The translations under genes and the position numbers were made by a program. A model generated the notes under the pieces. It was not told the DNA's origin. It searched no databases and saw only the letters and a program-made list of their open reading frames with translations. From Bradyrhizobium sp. sGM-13 (GTDB taxonomy: Bacteria > Pseudomonadota > Alphaproteobacteria > Rhizobiales > Xanthobacteraceae), in NCBI RefSeq assembly GCF_018398875.1, contig NZ_JAGWDK010000012.1, positions 124,001 to 188,000 of the forward strand: 64,000 nucleotides of DNA. Direction: 5' to 3'. Positions 42,751 to 51,101 of this stretch are shown here, one piece after another. The first letter of the stretch is position 1; each line of letters starts with the position of its first letter.

Positions 42751-43725
42751 ATGCGGATTTGCATTTTCGGTGCAGGCGCGGTCGGCAGCCATTTTGCGGT
42801 GCGGCTTGCACTGGCAGGACATGACGTTTCCTGCGTGATGCGCGGCGCGCATCTGGATGCCGTGAAAGCCAACGGGCTGACGCTGCGGGTTGGCGATGGC
42901 GAGTTCAAGGCGAAGGTCAGCGCATCCAGCGATCCCGCCGCGCTGGGCCGGCAGGACGTCGTGATTTGCACGTTGAAAGCGACAGGCCTCTCCAGCCTCG
43001 CCGCTGGGCTGCAGCCGCTGCTCGGCAGTGACACCGCCGTGGTGTTCGCGCAGAACGGCATTCCGTGGTGGTACGATATCGGGCTCTCGCCAAGCCATCC
43101 GCCGGTGCCGGATCTGGCCTTCCTCGATCCTGGCGGACGCCTGCGCGCGGCGATCCCGAGAGAGCGCATCGTCGGGGGCGTGGTGTTCTCATCGAATGAA
43201 GTCTTGGCGCCGGGCGTGGTCGCTAACCTCTCGCCCGAGCGCAACCGGCTCCTGATCGGCGAGTGCGACGACCGCGCCAGCGAGCGCGTCGCGAAGCTGC
43301 GCGCCGCGCTGAACAACGCTTCGATCGACTCGCCCGAGGTCACGGAGATCAGGGAGACGATCTGGTCAAAGCTCCTGACCAACATGTCGATGTCGGTGCT
43401 GTGTTTGCTGACCGGGCAGACTGCGCGCGCCGTACGCGACGATCCTGATCTCGCCGACATCGTGCCGCGCCTGCTCGACGAGGCCAACAGCGTGGCGCAA
43501 AGCTGCTTTCCGCAAGTCAAGCGCGTGACGCGCTCCGGCCCCGCGCCCGACCACAAGCCGTCGATCCTGCAGGATTACGAACTTGGCCGCGCCATGGAGA
43601 TCGACGTTTTGGTGCGCGCGCCCGCCGCCTTCGCCCGCGCCGCCGGACTTTCGACACCGATGCTCGACATGATGGCCGCGCTGGCGATCCGACAGGCGCG
43701 CGACAAGGGGCTCTACAAGACCTAA
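42751..43725 (+). CDS. 2-dehydropantoate 2-reductase family protein
   Basis: Protein of 324 aa with N-terminal GAGAVGSHFAVRLALAGHDVS, a PanE-like KATGLSSLA segment with QNGIPWW, catalytic-type Lys in IWSKLLTNMSMS and the C-terminal SILQDYELGRAMEID. PanE reduces ketopantoate to pantoate with NADPH, but this broad group also includes other ketoacid reductases. An SDR gene follows in 24 bp; no pan genes nearby. Confidence 0.88.
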   Translation: MRICIFGAGAVGSHFAVRLALAGHDVSCVMRGAHLDAVKANGLTLRVGDGEFKAKVSASSDPAALGRQDVVICTLKATGLSSLAAGLQPLLGSDTAVVFAQNGIPWWYDIGLSPSHPPVPDLAFLDPGGRLRAAIPRERIVGGVVFSSNEVLAPGVVANLSPERNRLLIGECDDRASERVAKLRAALNNASIDSPEVTEIRETIWSKLLTNMSMSVLCLLTGQTARAVRDDPDLADIVPRLLDEANSVAQSCFPQVKRVTRSGPAPDHKPSILQDYELGRAMEIDVLVRAPAAFARAAGLSTPMLDMMAALAIRQARDKGLYKT

Positions 43726-43749
43726 GAACAAGCAAGGGGAAACCGCATC

Positions 43750-44529
43750 ATGGACGTCAAAGACAAGGTCTGCGTCGTCACGGGAGCCGCGAGCGGCATC
43801 GGCGAGGCGGTGGCGCGCGCCTATGCGGAGGCCGGCGCGCGTGGCGTCGTCGTCGCCGACCTCAAAACCTCGCGCGAGAAGCTTGCCAAGGTCGCGGGCG
43901 ACATCGACGGGCTGCCGATCACGGCCGACGTCGGGCTGGAGGAAGACATCAAGGCACTGATCGCGGCGGCCGAGGACAAGTATGGCCCGGTCGACGTGTT
44001 CTTCTCCAACGCCGGGCTCTCGCGCAAGGGCCAGGAGACCGCGTCTGACGCCGATTGGGAGGTGAGCTGGCGCGTCCATGTCATGAGCCATGTGTTCGCG
44101 GCCCGCGCGCTGGTGCCCGGCATGCTCGCACGCGGCTCCGGCTATCTCCTCAATACGGCGTCCGCCGCGGGCCTGCTGGCGTCGCTGAACTCGATGCCAT
44201 ACGGCGTCACCAAGAACGCCGCGGTGGCGCTCGCCGAGCATCTCGCCATTCAATATGGCGACCGCGGCATCCGCGTCTCCGTGCTGTGCCCGCAGTCAGT
44301 GCAAACCGGCATGACGACGCCCGGCCCGAGCGCGGCGCGGGTCGATGGCGTGTTGCAGCCGCCGGAGGTGGCGCGCATGGTGATCGAGGCGATGGAGGAA
44401 GAACGCTTCCTCATCCTGTCGCACCCGCAGGTCGCCGAATACGTCCAGCGCAAGGCCTCCAACCGCGACCGCTGGCTCGCCGGCATGCGCCGACTACGCG
44501 ACAAGATCTACGGCGCGCCGCAACAATAG
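43750..44529 (+). CDS. SDR family oxidoreductase
   Basis: Protein of 259 aa with TGAASGIGEAVARAY (NAD(P) motif), NAGLS (structural motif), Ser of LLNTASAAGLLAS and YGVTKNAA (catalytic Tyr-x3-Lys). A classical short-chain dehydrogenase. It follows the PanE-like gene and has its own GGGGAA ribosome-binding site. Substrate unknown. Confidence 0.9.
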   Translation: MDVKDKVCVVTGAASGIGEAVARAYAEAGARGVVVADLKTSREKLAKVAGDIDGLPITADVGLEEDIKALIAAAEDKYGPVDVFFSNAGLSRKGQETASDADWEVSWRVHVMSHVFAARALVPGMLARGSGYLLNTASAAGLLASLNSMPYGVTKNAAVALAEHLAIQYGDRGIRVSVLCPQSVQTGMTTPGPSAARVDGVLQPPEVARMVIEAMEEERFLILSHPQVAEYVQRKASNRDRWLAGMRRLRDKIYGAPQQ

Positions 44530-44585
44530 CGTTTTCGAGCGAAGTGGATGCCGGTTCGCGTAAAGAAAACGCATCAAATAAGAAT

Positions 44586-44626
44586 CTAGGGCTTCTGTTC
44601 TGATTGGATCAGAACCGAAGCCCTAG
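44586..44626. terminator. Bidirectional hairpin terminator
   Basis: A long inverted repeat: CTAGGGCTT with AAGCCCTAG outside, GTTCTGAT with ATCAGAAC inside, and mismatched CT/CG between. It lies between the SDR and the convergent racemase gene and overlaps the racemase stop codon (44623-44625). Confidence 0.6.
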
Positions 44627-45357
44627 CCTGAGGCTTTCGGCGCGAACGGCGCGAGTATCCCGGTGTAATTTTTAACGCCCGGCGACGCATAGGAACCGCG
44701 CCGCGAGGTCGTGAGCTTCAAACCCGCCAGCGCCTCGGCCTGCTTCACCGCGGCCGCCACACCGTCGACGACGGGGACGCCAAATTTCCGCGACAGTTTT
44801 TGCGCGAGATCGGCCATGCCCGCACAGCCGAGCACGATCGCCTCCGCGCCCTTCTCGAGCGCGCGGGCGATCTCGGCGTCAAGCTTCGCTTCCGCCCCGG
44901 AGCCCGGCTTTTCGAGATCAAGCACTGCGACGTCGCAAGCGGTGACCTGCACCCTCTCCGCAAAGCCATAGCGGCGCACCAGCTCTTCGAGCGGCACGAT
45001 CGAGCGCGGCAGCGTGGTGACGATCGCGATGCGCTTTGCGATTTGACCAGCCGTTATCAGGGCGGCCTCGCAAATACCGACCACCGGAAAGGGCGCGGCG
45101 GTGCGGGCCGCATCGAGCCCGGTGTCGTCGAAGCAGGCGATGATGCCAGCGTCAGCATCCCGTGCATTCATCAGCGCCTGGATCAGGCCGGGCACGGCAA
45201 ACGCCTCGTCGTAATAGCCTTCGATCGAGACCGGCCCCATCAAAGAGGTCACGGCGGATATTTCGGTGCCTGGTGCGGCAACAGCGCGCGCGGCGGCGCC
45301 GATCGTTTCCGTCATAGAGGCGGTGGTGTTGGGATTAACGATCAGGATTTTTGTCAT
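44623..45357 (-). CDS. Aspartate/glutamate (hydantoin) racemase family protein
   Basis: Protein of 244 aa of the Asp/Glu racemase superfamily: KILIVNPNTTASMTETI near the N-terminus, GIIACFDDTGLDAAR and VLGCAGMADLA around the second catalytic Cys. The pattern matches hydantoin racemases and related proteins. The ATG at 45357 is chosen because the frame continues into the palindromic repeat. Substrate uncertain. Confidence 0.88.
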   Translation of the reverse strand: MTKILIVNPNTTASMTETIGAAARAVAAPGTEISAVTSLMGPVSIEGYYDEAFAVPGLIQALMNARDADAGIIACFDDTGLDAARTAAPFPVVGICEAALITAGQIAKRIAIVTTLPRSIVPLEELVRRYGFAERVQVTACDVAVLDLEKPGSGAEAKLDAEIARALEKGAEAIVLGCAGMADLAQKLSRKFGVPVVDGVAAAVKQAEALAGLKLTTSRRGSYASPGVKNYTGILAPFAPKASG

Positions 45358-45398
45358 GACGCATCGTAGTTCAGAAAGCGACGAGCGCAACCATATCC

Positions 45399-45517
45399 GT
45401 CGTCCCTGCGAACTTAGGGGACCCATACCGCGTGATCTATCGAGGAAGCGCGGTAGCAGACACCTTATCACACAACGAAAGCGGTGGTTATGGGCCCCTG
45501 CTTTCGCAGGGGCGACA
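45399..45517. repeat. ~120-bp palindromic repeat, copy 5
   Basis: A degenerate copy: the left core reads CCTGCGAACTTAGGGGACC and the right CCCCTGCTTTCGCAGGGGCG, so it is slightly diverged. Interior contains CCGCGTGATCTATCGAGG, the reverse complement sense of copies 1 and 3. Confidence 0.8.
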
Positions 45518-45542
45518 AGTTGAGGGGCTCTCGCCTCTATTC

Positions 45543-45665
45543 CGTCGTCCCTGCGAACGCAGGGACCCATACGCCGTGGCCAGCAGAAGAGGCACGAGGG
45601 GAGTCGGCTTCTCTCAACTACGTGCTCCTGTGGTTATGGGTACCTGCGTTCGCAGGGACGACGTC
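45543..45665. repeat. ~120-bp palindromic repeat, copy 6
   Basis: A full copy with CCTGCGAACGCAGG and CCTGCGTTCGCAGG cores, 25 bp beyond copy 5. It ends 8 bp before the stop of the alpha/beta hydrolase gene. Confidence 0.88.
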
Positions 45666-45672
45666 GGAGAAC

Positions 45673-46356
45673 TTAACTCACGACCGTCTGAACCCATTCG
45701 GAAAACGCATCCAGCGCCTCGTCCATCACCGCGCGATCATTCCGCCCCGAACTCTTCAGCACGTGAAAAGAATGATCGGCGCCATCAAGCAGATGCAGGG
45801 TCGCGCGCGATCCCAGGCCGTGCACGACTCGCTCGAGCAGACTCAGTTCCGCCAGTGCGTCGCGCGTGCCCTGCAAAAATAGCATCGGGATTGTGACGTC
45901 GGCGAGATGGCTGGCCCGCTCGCTGGACGGCTTGCCGGCCGGATGCAGCGGAAAGCCGAGAAACGCCAACCCGCGGACGCCCGGCAATGGTGAAAGGGAC
46001 TGCGCTTGCGACGTCATCCGCCCGCCAAACGATCGGCCGCCCGCGATCAGTGGCAATGAGGGAAAGCGTCGCCCGGCTTCCGCCACGGCCGCTCGCACCG
46101 TTCCATGCGCAACCGCGGGCGGATCGGGCCGCCTACCGCCTTTTTCCATATAGAGAAACTGATAGCGCAGCGTCGCAATGCCGCGCTCGGTAAGGCCCGC
46201 GGCAACCGTCTCCATCGACTTGTGTGTCATGCCCGCGCCGGCCCCGTGCGCGAACACGTAACAGGCGCGGGACTGTGGCGACTCCACCACCAGGCCGGAA
46301 ACCGCCTGGCCGGAGCCGATCTCTATTCGCAAGCGTTCTGCCGCTTCTGCCGTCAT
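45673..46356 (-). CDS. Alpha/beta-hydrolase (dienelactone hydrolase-like)
   Basis: Protein of 227 aa of the KANL3/Tex30 or dienelactone-hydrolase-like group: FAHGAGAGM near the oxyanion site, nucleophile elbow GRSFGG, acidic residue in QGTRDALAEL and His in DGADHSFHV. No signal peptide. Single gene, divergent from the di-haem cytochrome gene. Substrate unknown. Confidence 0.85.
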   Translation of the reverse strand: MTAEAAERLRIEIGSGQAVSGLVVESPQSRACYVFAHGAGAGMTHKSMETVAAGLTERGIATLRYQFLYMEKGGRRPDPPAVAHGTVRAAVAEAGRRFPSLPLIAGGRSFGGRMTSQAQSLSPLPGVRGLAFLGFPLHPAGKPSSERASHLADVTIPMLFLQGTRDALAELSLLERVVHGLGSRATLHLLDGADHSFHVLKSSGRNDRAVMDEALDAFSEWVQTVVS

Positions 46357-46599
46357 GTGATCTGTCCAACACTCTTCTGCATGATTGAGACTCTATACTG
46401 GAAAACGCCCGGCGAACGATGACCGGCGAGGATCGCAATCCCGCGGTCCTCAAGGATTTGGATTTATGGACAGACCTACGGCGCGACTATAAGATGGCAT
46501 CATATCTAATCGCACGCCGAGGGTGATTCGCCTTGCGGCGTTTTTTGATAACAGACCGATATTGCGCGCCAACGGCGCGGCTTTAACGAGGGGCAGGCC

Positions 46600-48441
46600 A
46601 TGCGGGGCAAAAGGATTGCAAAAATAGTGATCGCGCTGGCGGTCGTCGGCATCGGTTACGCCGCCGTCAAGGACGACGTCGCCAAGCTCTGGCAGGATCT
46701 TCACGTCAAGATCGTCGAACATCCGACACCGAAGAAAACCGTCTGGCTAGACCAGGGCGTTCCTAAGGAAAAGCTGAGCTGGTTCTATCACGCCGATCAG
46801 GGAACGCGGACCTTCGGCTTTCCCTACGAATGGTTCGTGGCGCTGGAGCAGCCGACGATTCCCTGGCTGTTGTTCACCTCCCCCGGCCTGTTCAGTGATT
46901 CCGCCTATCTCGATCGCTATGGCTTCATTGCCGATACCGTCATCCCCGGCAAGAAGGCACTCCCGATCGGCTTCGCGCAGGGCGGTCCAATGCTGGACCC
47001 GACCGGCGCGCCGTGGAAGAACCCGCGCAACAAGCAGAACATGACCGGCGTCGGCCTGACCTGTGCGGCCTGCCACACCGGCAGCTTCACCTACAAGGAC
47101 ACCGCCGTCGTCATCGACGGCGGACCGGCGCTCACCAACCTGTTCGCGATGAAGCAGGGCATGGGCATCTCGCTGTTGCTCACGCGCTACTGGCCTGGTC
47201 GGTTCGACCGTTTCGCCGAGCGCATCCTTGGTCCGGACTCCACCGTCGACGACCGCGCGACCCTGAAGTATCAGCTCGACCAGGTCCTCGCCCAATACAA
47301 GCAGGTCAAGAATCTCGAGGAGGCCGTCGCCGCGCAGAGCATCATCGAAGGATACGGACGGCTCGATGCGCTGAACCGGATCGGCAATCAGGTGTTTTCG
47401 ATCGACCTGAAGAAGCCCGAAAACTACGCTGGCTCCTCAGCGCCAGTGCACTATCCCAGGATCTGGAACACGCCGTGGTTCGACTGGGTCCAGTATAACG
47501 GCTCAATCATGCAGCCCATGGTCCGCAATGCCGGCGAAGCGCTCGGCGTGTCGGCGGAGCTCAACCTGACCGATCCGGTAAAGGGCCTCTACAAGTCGAG
47601 TGTCGACGTGAAGTCGCTCGACAAAATGGAGCAGATGATCAAAGGCGACAAGCCGCCGAGCGCGAAGGACGGATTCTCAGGCCTCAAATCGCCGAAATGG
47701 CCGGGTGATATCCTACCGCCGATCGACCAGAAGCTGGCCGACAAGGGCGCCGAACTCTACAAGACCCATTGCCAGGAGTGTCACCGCCCGCCGGTGACAA
47801 GCGAGGCGTTCTACAATAACGAGAAGTGGTGGACGAAGAATCAGGCCGGCGAGGCGATCCTCAAGGTCGAAAACATACCGATCTCGCATATCGGGACCGA
47901 TCCCGCGCAAGCGGAAGACATGGCCAGCCGAAAAGTTGCCCTGCCCTCGAATCTCGGAATCACGGACAACAGGTTCGGCTTCGCTCTCAAATATCTGGTC
48001 GAGAACACCGTCAATCTCATTTACAGCGAGCACAACCCGCCTTTGAGCGATGCCGACCGCAAGCGCATGGACGGCAATATGCCGAACGAAATCCAGGCCG
48101 AGTTAGCCTACAAGGTCCGTCCGCTGAACGGCGTGTGGGCGACGCCGCCCTATCTGCACAACGGCTCGGTGCCGACCATCGACGATCTGCTCGGCGACCC
48201 GGAAAAGCGGCCGACGAAATTCTATCTCGGCAGCCGCGAATACGACCCTGTGAAGCTCGGTTACAAGACCGACCCGATCGCCAATGGATTCGAATTCGAT
48301 ACATCCATTCGCGGCAACTCGAACAGGGGCCACGAATTCAGGAAGGACTACGACAAGAACAAGAAAATCAAGGGCGTCATCGGACCGGAGTTGTCCGCCG
48401 ACGATCGAAAGGCGCTGATCGAGTACCTCAAGACGCTCTAA
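46600..48441 (+). CDS. Di-haem cytochrome c, RoxA-like
   Basis: Protein of 613 aa with an N-terminal signal/anchor helix (8-22) and two c-type haem sites, CAACH (155-159) and CQECH (391-395). Their spacing is close to that I recall for the rubber oxygenase RoxA (haems near 191 and 390), and the segment IWNTPWFDWVQYNGSIMQPMVRN is RoxA/LatA-like. It lacks the usual bacterial cytochrome c peroxidase architecture (about 330 aa). Such proteins are periplasmic oxygenases or peroxidases. Substrate unknown; rubber is not implied. Single gene with GAGGGG before the ATG. Confidence 0.8.
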   Translation: MRGKRIAKIVIALAVVGIGYAAVKDDVAKLWQDLHVKIVEHPTPKKTVWLDQGVPKEKLSWFYHADQGTRTFGFPYEWFVALEQPTIPWLLFTSPGLFSDSAYLDRYGFIADTVIPGKKALPIGFAQGGPMLDPTGAPWKNPRNKQNMTGVGLTCAACHTGSFTYKDTAVVIDGGPALTNLFAMKQGMGISLLLTRYWPGRFDRFAERILGPDSTVDDRATLKYQLDQVLAQYKQVKNLEEAVAAQSIIEGYGRLDALNRIGNQVFSIDLKKPENYAGSSAPVHYPRIWNTPWFDWVQYNGSIMQPMVRNAGEALGVSAELNLTDPVKGLYKSSVDVKSLDKMEQMIKGDKPPSAKDGFSGLKSPKWPGDILPPIDQKLADKGAELYKTHCQECHRPPVTSEAFYNNEKWWTKNQAGEAILKVENIPISHIGTDPAQAEDMASRKVALPSNLGITDNRFGFALKYLVENTVNLIYSEHNPPLSDADRKRMDGNMPNEIQAELAYKVRPLNGVWATPPYLHNGSVPTIDDLLGDPEKRPTKFYLGSREYDPVKLGYKTDPIANGFEFDTSIRGNSNRGHEFRKDYDKNKKIKGVIGPELSADDRKALIEYLKTL

Positions 48442-48542
48442 ATTATTCGAGCTAAGTCATTCGCGCGACGTCGCGGCCGAGCTTCGCCCGGCCGTCGCCA
48501 CCTGCGCGCCGGCCTCGCAGCGTCGGAAACGAACGGCAGGCC

Positions 48543-48785
48543 TTAACGGCTGGCCACCAGCCGCAAATGCGGCTTGATCGTTTCCTCAAGCTCGGCCTTG
48601 AGCTGGTGCACGCGCGGATCAGCCGAGCGCGCCGCGCACAGCGAATATTGGTTGACCGAGTACGCCAGTGCGCGCCGCTCGTCGGCGGTCCGCGTCACTT
48701 CCGGGCTGGACAGTTTCAGCACCATCCCGCCGAGTTGCACGAGCATTTCGTCGAGCGCCCGATCCATTCCGGCAATTTGATCCAT
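48543..48785 (-). CDS. Conserved hypothetical protein
   Basis: Small protein of 80 aa, helical in composition (VLKLSSPEVTRTADERRALAY then HQLKAELEETIKPHLRL), without signal or membrane segments. I do not recognise the family. It begins 239 bp before the esterase gene and is divergent from it. Confidence 0.55.
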   Translation of the reverse strand: MDQIAGMDRALDEMLVQLGGMVLKLSSPEVTRTADERRALAYSVNQYSLCAARSADPRVHQLKAELEETIKPHLRLVASR

Positions 48786-49024
48786 CGCACCACTCCCTCT
48801 GGAAGGAGTAATGATCGGCGCCCCCGGCCGTTCCCCGCGCGCGCTCGGTTAGGGATAACCAGAAGTAAACGGACCGCGATTCTATCGACGCTGCCCGCAT
48901 ATCGTCTTGAAGCAATCATTATCAATTGAAGGATGCGGGCCCCGGTCTGCGCTGGGAAACGCCGCAATTGCGGCCGCCGCGCCCGTTACCTATGCTGCCG
49001 TCCTGTTCCGCAACGAGGCCCCGC

Positions 49025-49981
49025 ATGATCCCGCCGCTCGATCCCGTCGTCGCCCAGATCATTCCGCTGCTGCCGCTGCGCGATCCTGCAACGATGACAC
49101 CGCAGAGCGCGCGCGATGCGCTCCGCGCGTTGGCGGCCTCGCGCGCGGCAGTTCCGCCACCCCCGGTGATGAGCACGGAAGACATCAAGGTGAAAGGCGC
49201 GGCCGGATTCCTTGCGGCGCGGGTCTACCGGAACTCGAACGAAAAATCGCCGACGGCTGTGTTCTTTCACGGCGGCGGCTGGGTTGCAGGCGATCTCGAA
49301 ACCCATGACCGGCAGGCGCGCTGGCTCGCGATCGAGACCGGCGCCGTCGTCGTTTCGGTCGATTACCGCCGGCCGCCCGAGGTGTGTTTTCCCGGCGCTT
49401 TCGAGGATGCCTTCACGGCCACGCAGGACGTCATCGCCCGCATCGCCGAGTTCGGCGGCGATGCCGCGCGCGTCGGCGTCGCCGGCGACAGCGCGGGCGG
49501 CAATCTTGCCGCCACCACCGCGATCGCCTGCCGCGATGCCGGCATCAGGCTATCAGCGCAGTTGCTGGTCTATCCCGTCACCGACGTTGCCGGAAGTTTC
49601 GCGGACGCGACGGAAAACGCCCGCTTCCCCTCGCGCAGCGAGAACGCAGAAGGCTATTTCCTCACCCGCGCCACCATGGAATGGTTTTGCGGCCATTACC
49701 TCGAAGACAAAACCCACGGCACCGACTGGCGCGTCTCGCCGCTCCGCGCCAAGAATCTTGCAGGCGTGGCGCCGGCGATCGTCTGCACCGCGTGGTTCGA
49801 TCCGCTCCGCGACGAAGGCAAGGCCTACGCCGACGCGCTCAAGGCTGCCGGCGTGCCGACCAGCTACTATGACGGCCTCGGCCTGATCCACGGCTATTTC
49901 GGCCTCGGCGAAGCGTCGGATACCGCGAAGCGAGAAGCGCAGCGGGCGCGAGCGGAATTCAGGGCGCTGCTCGAAGCGTGA
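49025..49981 (+). CDS. Alpha/beta-hydrolase, hormone-sensitive-lipase type esterase
   Basis: Esterase of 318 aa with the HSL motif HGGGWVAG (oxyanion), GDSAGGN (nucleophile Ser), Asp in WFDPLRDEG and His in GLIHGYFG. The cap region precedes the first strand. The ATG at 49025 (IPPLDPVV) starts cleanly; the frame is open from 48926. It is divergent from the hypothetical at 48543 and stops 64 bp before the tRNA-Arg end. Confidence 0.92.
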   Translation: MIPPLDPVVAQIIPLLPLRDPATMTPQSARDALRALAASRAAVPPPPVMSTEDIKVKGAAGFLAARVYRNSNEKSPTAVFFHGGGWVAGDLETHDRQARWLAIETGAVVVSVDYRRPPEVCFPGAFEDAFTATQDVIARIAEFGGDAARVGVAGDSAGGNLAATTAIACRDAGIRLSAQLLVYPVTDVAGSFADATENARFPSRSENAEGYFLTRATMEWFCGHYLEDKTHGTDWRVSPLRAKNLAGVAPAIVCTAWFDPLRDEGKAYADALKAAGVPTSYYDGLGLIHGYFGLGEASDTAKREAQRARAEFRALLEA

Positions 49982-50045
49982 TGGTGACAATGTCTGTCAT
50001 GCGCCGGTTCGATCCGCGGATGGCTGCGTTGTGGCACTGGCGTGC

Positions 50046-50122
50046 TGGCGATCCCGGGAAGACTCGAACTTCCGACCTACGGTTTAGGAAACCGTCGCTC
50101 TATCCGGCTGAGCTACGGGACC
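50046..50122 (-). tRNA. tRNA-Arg (anticodon CCU)
   Basis: A 77-base cloverleaf on the minus strand. The acceptor arms pair (GGTCCCG with CGGGATC, one G-U), and the discriminator G is followed by encoded CCA at 50048-50046. The anticodon stem ACGGT/ACCGT carries loop TTCCTAA, anticodon CCT, reading the AGG arginine codon. TTCGAGT of the T-loop is intact. No integrase or direct repeat of its 3' end was seen nearby. Confidence 0.93.
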
Positions 50123-50480
50123 GCGGACCCGCATGGCAAAGCAGGTGCTTGGGACGCTTCATAGCAAAGCAGGCGTGGCATCGCCAGCCCCTCCGGGCCA
50201 CACTCTTTGGGCCCCGCAAAGGGATTTCCGCGTCGATCGAAAACCAAAAAGGAGCCGCCCGCCGACGGCTCCAGTTGCGGCTTTTCTGCCCCGTGTACCG
50301 CCATACCTCTTCAGCATGCGGCTGACTCGACGTCTCGCACGTGGCCGGGGAGTGACACAGTCGACGAAACCCGACGCCACGCCGCATCCTCAAGTCATGC
50401 CGAAACTTCCCCGAATGCCGTGGAACGTTCGCGCATGCGTTCTGTTCTAGGGAAACACGTCCATTTTCGAGGAGGACAAA
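50123..50480. other. Intergenic region upstream of PRC-barrel gene
   Basis: 358 bp between the tRNA and the PRC-barrel gene. It holds a hairpin followed by T-rich DNA on the minus strand (50241-50272) and the PRC-barrel promoter region; the open frames here look spurious. Confidence 0.55.
50241..50272 (-). terminator. Minus-strand terminator-like hairpin without an assigned gene
   Basis: A stem of GGAGCCG with CGGCTCC and an 8-base loop is followed, on the minus strand, by TTTTTGGTTT. It would end a transcript coming from 50273-50480, where no minus-strand gene is recognised. Confidence 0.45.
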
Positions 50481-51023
50481 ATGCAGAAATTCCTAGCCGC
50501 GGCTCTTTTGAGCGCCGCCGTCTTCAGTGCTCCCGCCTATGCGCAGACCGCGCAAACGGCTCAGCCCGCCGCCCCCGCCGCGACGGCCGGCTCGCAGGAA
50601 AAGATGGAGCTCAAGGGGAACTGGCGCGCGTCCAAGCTCATGGGACTCGACGTCTATAATGATGCCAATGAAAAGCTCGGCGAGGTCAACGAGCTGATTC
50701 TCGACAAGCAGGGCAAGGTCAATGCCGTAGTCATCGGCGTCGGCGGCTTCCTGGGCATGGGCGAGCACGACATCGCCGTTTCCATGGACAAGCTCAAATT
50801 CGTCGAGGAGCCGGTCCGCACCAGCTCGACGGCGCCTGGAGCGACCACGCGCGACACTACAGGCACGCAGCGCGAGACCACGACGGGCGCAGCCACGGGC
50901 GCCACGACGACGACCGGACGCAGCGGCGATGCGAACGACTGGATGCCCGATCACGCGGTAATGAGCGGTACCAAGGAGCAGCTCAAGGCGATGCCGCAGT
51001 TCAAATATTCAGACTACAACTGA
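50481..51023 (+). CDS. PRC-barrel domain-containing secreted protein
   Basis: Protein of 180 aa with a signal peptide (1-21) and a PRC-barrel domain (about 47-115, WRASKLMGLDVYNDANEKLGEVNELILDKQG and VNAVVIGVGGFLGMGEHDIAV, read in parts). A Thr-rich linker (about 117-155, AGATTTTGRSG) leads to a charged tail. PRC-barrel proteins are common in Rhizobiales stress or envelope settings. GAGGAGGAC ribosome-binding site just before the ATG. Single gene with its own terminator (51039-51074). Confidence 0.85.
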   Translation: MQKFLAAALLSAAVFSAPAYAQTAQTAQPAAPAATAGSQEKMELKGNWRASKLMGLDVYNDANEKLGEVNELILDKQGKVNAVVIGVGGFLGMGEHDIAVSMDKLKFVEEPVRTSSTAPGATTRDTTGTQRETTTGAATGATTTTGRSGDANDWMPDHAVMSGTKEQLKAMPQFKYSDYN

Positions 51024-51038
51024 GGCGACCGCCTCTTG

Positions 51039-51074
51039 ATGATGAAGGCCCCACCCTGGTGGGGCCTTCATCAT
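51039..51074. terminator. Perfect 17-bp terminator hairpin between convergent genes
   Basis: ATGATGAAGGCCCCACC (51039-51055) and its exact inverse (51058-51074) are separated by two bases. It lies between the convergent PRC-barrel and Bug receptor genes and should end both transcripts. Confidence 0.75.
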
Positions 51075-51101
51075 GAGCGGAGACGGTGGCGGCACTTGCT
51101 G

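Larger units (their letters stand above)
45358..45672. other. Intergenic region made of two palindromic repeats
   Basis: The 315 bp between the racemase start and the hydrolase stop are almost filled by two consecutive palindromic repeats (45399-45517 and 45543-45665). I see no gene. Confidence 0.75.

Noticed and set aside
45399..45665. CRISPR array
   Set aside because: The repeats are palindromic, only two per cluster and about 120 bp long with no regular short spacers; no cas genes are seen.
50046..50122. tRNA-Arg as an integration site for a genomic island
   Set aside because: I found no integrase, transposase or copy of the tRNA 3' end nearby; the flanking genes look like ordinary chromosomal genes.
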